NCBI GenBank assembly: GCA_945788485.1
Contig: CALZMB010000110.1
Span: 1 to 7,317, forward strand
Direction: 5' to 3'
Length of the DNA: 7,317 bases
From: an uncultured bacterium
GTDB taxonomy: Bacteria; Bacteroidota; Bacteroidia; Bacteroidales; Bacteroidaceae
Shown: one piece after another, positions 1 to 5,789 of the stretch
Layout: every line of letters starts with the position of its first letter
Position numbering within the stretch: position 1 is the stretch's first letter
Notes under the pieces: generated by a model
Databases searched by the model: none
Told to the model about the DNA's origin: nothing
What the model saw: the letters and a program-made list of their open reading frames with translations, nothing else
Translations under genes and position numbers: made by a program

Positions 1-1058
1 AATTCGGAATAAAAACGATGGATGCTGACGGAAATCAGACAGGATGGATCAGTGCAGCTACCGCAGGTGATCAGAACATCTCTGCCGAAGGCACATTCAA
101 GACATCTTCTGCCGGCGCAGGCAACTGGAGCAGCACTCTCGAAGGCAACTACACCTTCACGTTCGACCCTGCTGCACAGACACTCACCATCACGAAATAC
201 GAAGGCGAGATCACTGTCGTGAAGAGCTACGGATTCAAAGGCACCGTCACCACCGGCACCGAAGATTGGGTATCGACTGAGATGACAGAGGGCGAAGACG
301 GCACATGGTCGTGGACAGGTAATGTCGTGGCAGGAGTGTTCGGCGTGCAGTATCTCGAAAACGGCATACAGAAGAAATGGTATGCTTCAGCCGACGAGAC
401 AGCGAAAATCGATGCCCCTGACGACTACAACGCCACAGAGAACGGCACGAACTGGACGCTCAACCTCGAAGGAATGATCACGCTGAAGTTCAACCCGACA
501 ACGCTCGTCCTCACCGTCACCGGCGGCTCACAATCGCCTGCCGGCACACCAGAGAAGGTGTATATCGTCGGCGACTTCGGCGAGAAATCATGGAGCACTG
601 CTGACCCGGTAGAGATGACGAAAGAGGGCGACAAGTTCACCGCTAAGGCGACACTGAAAGCCGCAAGCGCAGACACTGAAGACGGCTACTTCTCGTTCGT
701 CACCGCAAAGGGCGCAGGCTGGGACGCAGTGAACGGCAGCGACCGTTACGGAGCAGCGACGAAAGATGAGGCAATCACAGCCTCGACGGATGTCGCTTAT
801 GTGAAGTTCGCGGCAGGCGTAGATGCCTCTGCCGCCAACTCATGGAAGCTGAAGGCAGGCACATACGTCTTCACCATCGACTTCGAGAAAGGCGTTGTGC
901 GTGTCGAGCCAGATACATCTACAGGCGTGGAGAACATCGAAACGGCAGTAGAAGCAGCAGCAGAATACTACAACCTGCAGGGCGTGAAAGTCGCAAATCC
1001 GGCGAATGGCGTCTTCATCCGCGTCGTAAACGGCAAGGCGGTGAAGGTGAGAAAATAA
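1..1058 (+). CDS. SusE/SusF-like outer-membrane glycan-binding protein, 5'-truncated
   Basis: The reading frame is open from base 3 with no stop before the ATG at 18, so that ATG is internal and the gene starts outside the window; any lipoprotein signal is not visible. Numbering from that internal Met, 346 residues remain. Two tandem beta-rich modules can be aligned by eye: NWSSTLEG...FTFDPAAQTLTIT (about 36-59) matches NWTLNLEG...LKFNPTTLVLTVT (about 145-168), and the truncated FGIK...GW start matches FGVQ...KKWYAS near 108-123. A third module (about 181-298) opens with VYIVGDF and closes with YVFTIDFEKGVVRVEP, the pattern of SusE/SusF starch-binding modules. After a linker, the last 30 residues (YYNLQGVKV...GVFIRVVNGKAVKV) form a C-terminal tail common in Prevotella secreted proteins. 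By family, it would sit on the cell surface and bind polysaccharide beside a SusC/D transporter. Neither susC nor susD is visible, so the specific function is inferred; another secreted carbohydrate-binding protein is possible. Confidence 0.7.
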   Translation, partial: FGIKTMDADGNQTGWISAATAGDQNISAEGTFKTSSAGAGNWSSTLEGNYTFTFDPAAQTLTITKYEGEITVVKSYGFKGTVTTGTEDWVSTEMTEGEDGTWSWTGNVVAGVFGVQYLENGIQKKWYASADETAKIDAPDDYNATENGTNWTLNLEGMITLKFNPTTLVLTVTGGSQSPAGTPEKVYIVGDFGEKSWSTADPVEMTKEGDKFTAKATLKAASADTEDGYFSFVTAKGAGWDAVNGSDRYGAATKDEAITASTDVAYVKFAAGVDASAANSWKLKAGTYVFTIDFEKGVVRVEPDTSTGVENIETAVEAAAEYYNLQGVKVANPANGVFIRVVNGKAVKVRK

Positions 1059-1084
1059 GCCGCCGCTGAAACATATCGGACAAT

Positions 1085-1126
1085 AAAAAAAAGATGCATC
1101 CTCAAAAAGGGGGTGCATCTTTTTTT
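1085..1126 (+). terminator. Rho-independent terminator after the SusE/F-like gene
   Basis: A 9-bp stem (gatgcatcc at 1093-1101 with gggtgcatc at 1111-1119, one G-U pair) encloses a 9-nt loop. Seven T follow on the right (1120-1126) and eight A precede on the left (1085-1092), so the A and T runs can extend the stem and the element could also work on the minus strand. It lies 27 bp after the stop codon and directly before the promoter of the next gene, insulating the two transcripts. Confidence 0.9.
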
Positions 1127-1139
1127 CAAAAATAATATG

Positions 1140-1147
1140 TAATTTTG
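1140..1147 (+). promoter_or_regulatory. Bacteroidetes-type -7 promoter motif for the four-helix-bundle gene
   Basis: TAATTTTG fits the Bacteroidetes sigma-ABfr -7 consensus TAnnTTTG. It lies 14 bp beyond the terminator T-run and 125 bp before the next start codon. No clear -33 TTG element was found at the expected distance. If used, transcription would begin near 1154, placing the whole first 9-bp repeat array in the 5' untranslated leader. Confidence 0.55.
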
Positions 1148-1163
1148 CAGCAGGAAAGCAAAA

Positions 1164-1253
1164 AACGTCAAAATCGTTACAAACGTCACGAACGTCACGA
1201 ACGATACGAACGTTAGTAACGATAATAACGTTCATAACGAAAATAACAATAAC
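1164..1253 (+). repeat. Upstream array of 9-bp repeats (10 units)
   Basis: Ten consecutive 9-bp units fill this stretch without a gap. Eight of ten begin AACG; the last five bases vary (for example aacgtcacg twice, aacgatacg, aacgttagt, aacgataat, aacgttcat). The second unit (atcgttaca) and last unit (aacaataac) are degenerate, as expected at array edges. The array ends 18 bp before the four-helix-bundle start codon. Because 9 is a multiple of 3 and the units are in phase with that gene, the array reads as an open Asn-rich frame joined to the gene, but it has no ATG, GTG or TTG start. Four unit variants recur in the downstream array in the same orientation. Confidence 0.93.
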
Positions 1254-1271
1254 CAAAAACCAAAAAACATT

Positions 1272-2033
1272 ATGGGTGTAAAAATCGGCTCCACCGCCGG
1301 ATATATGTACATGGACATGTGGGTGTTGGCAAGCATCATCCAGTTAGGGACCTTCAGTTTCTGCCGCCGTTTCCTGAATCAGCACAACGACCCGTGCGGC
1401 AGGCTGTTCGACCAGATGACGCAGGCGGCGCGTTCAGGGCAGGCGAATATCGCCGAAGGCGTGTCTCGCCATCAGACATCGATAGAGACAGAGATGAAAC
1501 TCGTGGATGTAGCGCGCGCAAGCATCAACGAGCTGAGCAACGATTTCTCGTTCATTCTCATGGCAAACAAACAGGTGGCGTGGCGCAACAACAACCCCGA
1601 CGCTGTCAAGCTGAGGGCTATGAAACCCGATGCGCCGCACTATGGCGAGGACATCATGCACGACATGATGGAGCATGTGCTCAGGCAGAAAGAGCGGTTC
1701 GACGTGTGGATAGAGCACAGCGACATCACGTGTGCGGCCAACGCGCTGCTGATACTCTGCGCGCGCGTCAACAGCATGATAACCCGGTATTTAGACAACA
1801 GCCTCGCGACATTCAAGCAGACAGGCGGCTTCGCCGAGAACATGACAAAGGAGCGCATCGACACCCAGCGCCGGCAGAGCGTGGAAGAAGGCGCACCGAT
1901 GTGTCCCAAATGCGGCGCGCCGATGGTGAAACGCTATGCCAAGCGAGGCAGCAACCAAGGCAAGGCGTTCTGGAGCTGCAGCAAATACATGGAGACTGGA
2001 TGTATCGGCAGCAGAAACATACCAAACCAGTAA
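1272..2033 (+). CDS. Four-helix-bundle (S23/Avd-like) protein with C-terminal C4 zinc ribbon
   Basis: This 253-residue protein joins two parts. Residues about 25-180 match the four-helix-bundle family related to the S23 proteins encoded in 23S rRNA intervening sequences and to Avd of diversity-generating retroelements: the key stretch is QANIAEGVSR (57-66) followed by ...EMKLVDVARASINEL, the family's ANIAEG...A..S..EL signature. Residues about 209-249 are a topoisomerase-type zinc ribbon with CPKCG (Cys211, Cys214), an FWSC (Cys236) and Cys244. The combination resembles proteins annotated as having a 'four helix bundle suffix' domain in Bacteroides. Avd binds nucleic acid and the zinc ribbon suggests the same, but the role is unknown. 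ATG 1272 has an A-rich leader (aaaacattatgg) identical to that of the gene at 2350; no upstream start codon exists in frame. The gene is flanked within 20 bp on both sides by related 9-bp repeat arrays. No reverse transcriptase or rRNA gene is nearby. Confidence 0.88.
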   Translation: MGVKIGSTAGYMYMDMWVLASIIQLGTFSFCRRFLNQHNDPCGRLFDQMTQAARSGQANIAEGVSRHQTSIETEMKLVDVARASINELSNDFSFILMANKQVAWRNNNPDAVKLRAMKPDAPHYGEDIMHDMMEHVLRQKERFDVWIEHSDITCAANALLILCARVNSMITRYLDNSLATFKQTGGFAENMTKERIDTQRRQSVEEGAPMCPKCGAPMVKRYAKRGSNQGKAFWSCSKYMETGCIGSRNIPNQ

Positions 2034-2049
2034 GAGACGGGGCGTAAAG

Positions 2050-2202
2050 AACGTTACAAACGTTACGAACGATACGAACGATAATAACGATACGAACGAT
2101 AATAACGATACGAACGTTCATAACGTTCATAACGTTAGTAACGATAATAACGTTAGTAACGATAATAACGTTCATAACGATAATAACGTTCATAACGTTC
2201 TT
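2050..2202 (+). repeat. Downstream array of 9-bp repeats (17 units)
   Basis: Exactly 17 units of 9 bp run head to tail from 16 bp after the four-helix-bundle stop codon. Every unit begins AACG. Variants and counts: aacgataat 5, aacgttcat 4, aacgatacg 3, aacgttagt 2, and one each of aacgttaca, aacgttacg and aacgttctt. Units with A at position 5 tend to alternate with units of another type, giving an 18-bp higher-order pattern that suggests expansion by dimer duplication. Many units hold the self-complementary core AACGTT, so pairing between units is possible. The array is free of stops in one frame on each strand, which creates spurious Asn-rich ORFs. It is out of frame with the upstream gene. 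Confidence 0.95.
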
Positions 2203-2210
2203 GGGTCGTT

Positions 2211-2260
2211 GCCCCGCCATTGCCTGTAAACATTTTTTTCAGGGCGGGCGCGCTTTTTTT
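2211..2260 (+). terminator. Possible imperfect terminator downstream of the repeat array
   Basis: cccgcc at 2213-2218 can pair with ggcggg at 2243-2248, and an alternative inner pairing joins cctg (2223-2226) to cagg (2240-2243). A run of seven T lies at 2254-2260, but five bases (cgcgc) separate it from the stem, and another seven T sit in the loop. It is in the right place to end the four-helix-bundle transcript before the next promoter, but it is not a textbook structure. Confidence 0.4.
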
Positions 2261-2294
2261 CGCAAAGAATGGCGTGCAGTTCTCTTTTTTTTCG

Positions 2295-2302
2295 TATCTT
2301 TG
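2295..2302 (+). promoter_or_regulatory. Bacteroidetes-type -7 promoter motif for the flavin reductase-rubredoxin gene
   Basis: TATCTTTG followed by C is a full match to TAnnTTTG, the sigma-ABfr -7 element. It lies 47 bp before the ATG at 2350, a usual leader length in this phylum, and just after a T-rich run (2283-2292). No convincing -33 TTG was identified. Confidence 0.65.
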
Positions 2303-2349
2303 CATGATGAAGCGAAAACATTGAATTTCTGACTAAACCTGAAAACATT

Positions 2350-2952
2350 ATGGACATCACAGCATTTCACAAGATTTCCTACGGCCTGTTCGTCGTCACA
2401 GCCCACGAAGAAGGCAAGGACAACGGTTGCATCACGAACACCGTGATGCAGGTGACAACCACCCCCAACCGCATCACGGTGGCGGTGAACAAAGCGAACT
2501 ACACGCACGACATGATACGCCGCACCGGCCGCTTCAACGTTTCCATCCTCTCAGAAGACGCGAAGTTCGACATCTTCAAGCACTGGGGCTTCCAGAGCGG
2601 CAGAGACATCGACAAGGCGGTGGGAATCACTTTCTCACGCGCGGAGAACGGCGTCATCTACGTGACGGAGGGCGCGAATGCCGTGCTCTCGGCAGAGGTG
2701 ACGAGCGAGGTGGACCTCGGCACCCACACGCTGTTCGTGGCAGAGGTGACAGCGGCAGAATCGCTCTGCAATACGCCGTCGGCGACATACGCCTTCTATC
2801 ACTGCAACATCAAGCCCGCCCCGGAACGCCCGAAGAAGAAAGGCTGGGTCTGCACCGTCTGCGGATATGTCTATGAGGGCGAGACGCTGCCCGAAGATTT
2901 CACATGCCCCTGGTGCAAGCATCCGGCATCGGATTTCAAGGAGATGGAGTAG
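2350..2952 (+). CDS. Flavin reductase-like protein fused to rubredoxin
   Basis: This 200-residue protein has an N-terminal flavin-reductase-like FMN-binding domain (about 5-155; start FHKISYGLFVVTA, then NGCITNTVMQVTTTP and FNVSILSEDAKFDIFKHWGFQSGRD) and a C-terminal rubredoxin domain (about 164-200). The rubredoxin iron ligands are Cys168, Cys171, Cys186 and Cys189 in WVCTVCGYVYEG and DFTCPWC; the Gly that usually follows the last CPxC is Lys here. The same architecture occurs in high-molecular-weight rubredoxin (Hrb) of Moorella, which passes electrons from NAD(P)H to flavodiiron proteins that reduce O2 or NO. A similar cytosolic electron-carrier role in oxidative or nitrosative defence is inferred for this anaerobe; no flavodiiron gene is in the window. 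The ATG at 2350 is the first in frame after a matching promoter. mutS follows 63 bp downstream on the same strand and may be partly co-transcribed. Confidence 0.9.
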   Translation: MDITAFHKISYGLFVVTAHEEGKDNGCITNTVMQVTTTPNRITVAVNKANYTHDMIRRTGRFNVSILSEDAKFDIFKHWGFQSGRDIDKAVGITFSRAENGVIYVTEGANAVLSAEVTSEVDLGTHTLFVAEVTAAESLCNTPSATYAFYHCNIKPAPERPKKKGWVCTVCGYVYEGETLPEDFTCPWCKHPASDFKEME

Positions 2953-2965
2953 CTTGGTCCTGTGT

Positions 2966-2984
2966 CTTTCCGCTCGGCGGAAAG
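2966..2984 (+). other. Perfect 8-bp hairpin between the rubredoxin-fusion gene and mutS
   Basis: ctttccgc (2966-2973) and gcggaaag (2977-2984) are exact inverted repeats around a 3-nt loop (tcg); a T-A pair (2965/2985) extends the stem. It starts 14 bp after the stop codon. The following bases (atattaaccccc) have no T-run, so it is not a standard rho-independent terminator. It may stabilise the upstream mRNA end or attenuate read-through into mutS. Confidence 0.6.
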
Positions 2985-3015
2985 ATATTAACCCCCAAAA
3001 ACCAAAACAAACCAC

Positions 3016-5622
3016 ATGGCAAAGAAGGCAAACGAGCTGACACCCATGATGCAGCAGTTCTACACGCTGAAGGAGCAGAACCCCGGAGCTCTGCTCCTCT
3101 TTCGGTGCGGCGACTTTTACGAGACATACTGTGAAGACGCGGAGAAGGCGTCGCAGCTTCTGGGCATCACACTGACACGCCGCTCAAACGGCAGCGGCAA
3201 GGGGGATGCGATGGCGGGATTCCCGTATCACGCCCTCGACACATACCTACCGCGTTTAGTGCGCTCCGGATGCCGCGTCGCCATCTGCGACCAGCTCGAA
3301 GACCCGAAGAAGACGAAGAAACTCGTCAAGCGCGGCATCACGGAAGTCGTCACGCCCGGCGTAGCCATGCAGGACAATGTCCTCAACCAGAAGGAGAACA
3401 ACTTCCTCTGCGCCGTAGCCTTCGGCAGAGGGACGCTCGGCGTCGCCTTGCTTGACATCAGCACAGGAGAGTTCATGTGCGGAGAGGGCACATACCAGTA
3501 TGCCGCCAAGGTGATAGAGAATTTCCAGCCGAAGGAGATTATCTACGACCGCACGCGCGACGAGGAGTTCCGGCAGCATTTCCCCACACGCATCGCCACC
3601 TACGCCCTCGACGACTGGGCATTCGCCCCGCAGAATGCCGAGCAGAAGCTGAAGCGCCATTTCGGCGTGGCGACGATGAAAGGCTTCGGCATCGACCATC
3701 TCCACAACGGCATCACGGCGGCGGGCGCCATCATGCAGTATCTGCAAATCACCCGTCACGACAACGTGGGCCACATCACAGCGCTGAAGGCGATAGACAC
3801 CGAACGCTATGTGCGCATCGACCATTTCACGCTCCGCTCGCTCGAAATCCTCGCCCCTATGACAGCCGAGGGCACGTCGCTGCTCTCAGTCATCGACAGG
3901 ACACAGACGGCGATGGGCGGCCGCCTCATGAAACGCTGGCTCACCTTCCCGCTGAAAGACCGCAAGAAAATCGGCGGCAGGGCGAACATCGTGGAGTATC
4001 TCACGCGCAACACCGTCTTCCGCGACAACATCCTGGGACAGCTGCAGCGCATCGCCGACCTCGAACGCCTCGCCTCGAAAATCAGCACGTCGCGCATCAT
4101 GCCACGCGAGATGCTGCAGCTGATGAACGCCCTCAACGCCATCGCCGAGCTGAAGACGACGTGCCGGCAGACCGATTTCGCCGACCTCATGCTCACCGCC
4201 TCCACCCTCGACCCCTGCACAGACCTCGCGCAGGCCATAGCGCGCTCCGTCTCCACCGACGCGCCCGCCGTCATCTCAAAGGGCGGAATCATCAACAAAG
4301 GCGTGAACGACGAGCTGGACGACCTGCGCGAGCTGCACCATAACAGCACATCATACCTGCTGCACATACAGCAGCGAGAGGCGGAAGCGACAGGCATAGC
4401 GTCGCTGAAGGTAGGCTTCAACAACGTCTTCGGATACTATCTCGAAGTGCGCAACACCTACCGCGACATCGTGCCCGAGACATGGATAAGGAAACAGACC
4501 CTCGCCAATGCCGAACGGTACATCACCCCCGAGCTGAAAGAGCTTGAACAGAAAATCCTGAACGCCGAGACACGCATCCAGGAGATAGAAGAAGCACTCT
4601 ATGCCCGGCTCATCAGCGAGTGCCAGAAATACATCACGCCCATCCAGCAGGACGCCGTCCTCGTGGCGCGCCTCGACTGCCTCCTCAGCTTCGCCGTCGT
4701 CTCCGTCGCCAACAGCTATGTACGTCCGGAAATCACCGACGACATCGTGCTCGACATCAAAGGCGGCCGCCATCCCGTCATAGAGACACAGCTGCCGCTC
4801 GGCGAGCCCTACATCCCGAACGACGTGCGCCTCGACGCCGAACGCCAGCAGATCATCATCGTCACCGGACCGAACATGGCGGGAAAGTCAGCACTGCTGC
4901 GCCAGGTGGCCCTCATCACCCTCATGGCACAGCTCGGATGCTTCGTGCCCGCAGAGAGCGCCACGGTGGGCATAGTAGATAAGATTTTCACACGTGTCGG
5001 GGCAAGCGACAACATCGCGGCGGGAGAATCAACCTTCATGGTCGAGATGACAGAGGCGGCGAACATCCTCAACACCGTCACCGACCGCTCGCTCGTGCTC
5101 TTCGACGAACTGGGGCGAGGCACGTCAACCTACGACGGCATCTCTATAGCGTGGGCGATAGTGGAATATCTGCACGAGCATGTCACGGCGCGCACGCTCT
5201 TCGCCACACACTATCACGAACTGAACGAGATGATGCAGCATTTCGCCCGCATACGCAACTACAACGTCTCCGTCATGGAAGACGGGCACAAGGTCATCTT
5301 CCTCAGAAAACTCGTCGAGGGCGGCTCAGAACACTCGTTCGGCATACACGTCGCCGAGATAGCCGGAATGCCGAAGGCTGTCACGCAACGCGCGAAAATC
5401 ATCTTGCGGCAGCTGGAGCAGGACAACAGCGGAGTGGGCGCAGACGCCGCCTTGAAGCAGATAGCGTCGCAGCCCGTGCAGCAGCAGATGTCGTTCTTCC
5501 AGCTCGACGACCCCATCCTCACGCAGATACGCGACACCCTCCTCAACCTCGACATCAACAACCTCACGCCACTCGAAGCTCTCAACAAACTCAACGAGAT
5601 AAAAGGCATACTGAAAGGGTAG
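3016..5622 (+). CDS. mutS: DNA mismatch repair protein MutS
   Basis: The 868-residue length is near that of E. coli MutS (853). MutS recognises base mismatches and small loops, then uses ATP to form a sliding clamp that recruits MutL. The mismatch-reading motif is G32-D-F-Y-E36, with Phe34 the expected intercalating residue and Glu36 the expected base contact. The connector, core and clamp domains fill the middle, with the clamp roughly 425-535. The ATPase domain has Walker A GPNMAGKS (618-625), Walker B and signature FDELGRGTSTYDG (696-708), and the ATHYHE motif (730-735). QMSFF at 824-828 corresponds to the beta-clamp-binding QMSLL of E. coli MutS, and the C terminus has the usual LTPLEALNKLNEIKG. 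ATG 3016 gives the MAKKANELTPMMQQFY start expected for the family and follows an A/C-rich leader without a Shine-Dalgarno site. No mutL is in the window. All core motifs look intact. Confidence 0.98.
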   Translation: MAKKANELTPMMQQFYTLKEQNPGALLLFRCGDFYETYCEDAEKASQLLGITLTRRSNGSGKGDAMAGFPYHALDTYLPRLVRSGCRVAICDQLEDPKKTKKLVKRGITEVVTPGVAMQDNVLNQKENNFLCAVAFGRGTLGVALLDISTGEFMCGEGTYQYAAKVIENFQPKEIIYDRTRDEEFRQHFPTRIATYALDDWAFAPQNAEQKLKRHFGVATMKGFGIDHLHNGITAAGAIMQYLQITRHDNVGHITALKAIDTERYVRIDHFTLRSLEILAPMTAEGTSLLSVIDRTQTAMGGRLMKRWLTFPLKDRKKIGGRANIVEYLTRNTVFRDNILGQLQRIADLERLASKISTSRIMPREMLQLMNALNAIAELKTTCRQTDFADLMLTASTLDPCTDLAQAIARSVSTDAPAVISKGGIINKGVNDELDDLRELHHNSTSYLLHIQQREAEATGIASLKVGFNNVFGYYLEVRNTYRDIVPETWIRKQTLANAERYITPELKELEQKILNAETRIQEIEEALYARLISECQKYITPIQQDAVLVARLDCLLSFAVVSVANSYVRPEITDDIVLDIKGGRHPVIETQLPLGEPYIPNDVRLDAERQQIIIVTGPNMAGKSALLRQVALITLMAQLGCFVPAESATVGIVDKIFTRVGASDNIAAGESTFMVEMTEAANILNTVTDRSLVLFDELGRGTSTYDGISIAWAIVEYLHEHVTARTLFATHYHELNEMMQHFARIRNYNVSVMEDGHKVIFLRKLVEGGSEHSFGIHVAEIAGMPKAVTQRAKIILRQLEQDNSGVGADAALKQIASQPVQQQMSFFQLDDPILTQIRDTLLNLDINNLTPLEALNKLNEIKGILKG

Positions 5623-5626
5623 ATTT

Positions 5627-5781
5627 AGTTGACGAGTATTTTTCTTAGTTGACAAGTTAACGAGTTGACAAGTTGGCAAGTTATTTGTACTGTCAGCTCA
5701 AAACTCACAACTCAAATACTATCAACTTGTTTACTCGTTTCACTCGTCAACTCGTCAACTTGAATAATCAACTTGTCAACT
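5627..5781. repeat. Degenerate 8-bp repeat array arranged as an inverted pair
   Basis: The left group (5627-5686) consists of units related to agttgaca: agttgacg at 5627, a gap, then agttgaca, agttaacg, agttgaca, agttggca and a decayed unit in unbroken 8-bp register from 5647. The right group (5720-5781) carries the reverse complement: tatcaact, tgtttact, a 9-base variant, cgtcaact twice, and tgtcaact at 5774. About 33 bp of unrelated sequence separates them. The two halves can pair with mismatches over many bases, giving a long imperfect hairpin between mutS and the flippase gene. It could act as a terminator-like or mRNA-processing structure, or be a leftover of repeat expansion. It accounts for nearly all of this intergenic stretch. 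No clear TAnnTTTG promoter was found here. Confidence 0.8.
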
Positions 5782-5789
5782 TAAAAAGA

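Noticed and set aside
18..20. ATG at 18 as the true start of the first gene
   Set aside because: The frame is open to the window edge and the first module is clearly truncated when aligned with the second.
1164..2202. CRISPR arrays
   Set aside because: Units are 9 bp and contiguous, with no spacers, no 23-40-bp repeats and no cas genes.
1936..2229. Asn-rich ORF running through the downstream 9-bp array
   Set aside because: Its start overlaps the four-helix-bundle gene in another frame, and the Asn-rich part is only the translation of stop-free 9-bp units; the minus strand is equally open for the same reason.
1272..2260. Diversity-generating retroelement built around an Avd-like protein
   Set aside because: No reverse transcriptase, template/variable repeat pair with adenine-specific changes, or target gene is visible; only the four-helix-bundle similarity supports it.
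1140..2260. 23S rRNA intervening sequence
   Set aside because: S23-like proteins can be encoded in such insertions, but no rRNA sequence flanks the unit; the neighbours are protein-coding genes.
5673..5789. 39-residue N-terminal extension of the flippase from ATG 5673
   Set aside because: The extra codons are translated 8-bp repeats, and the family-like N terminus begins at the ATG at 5790.
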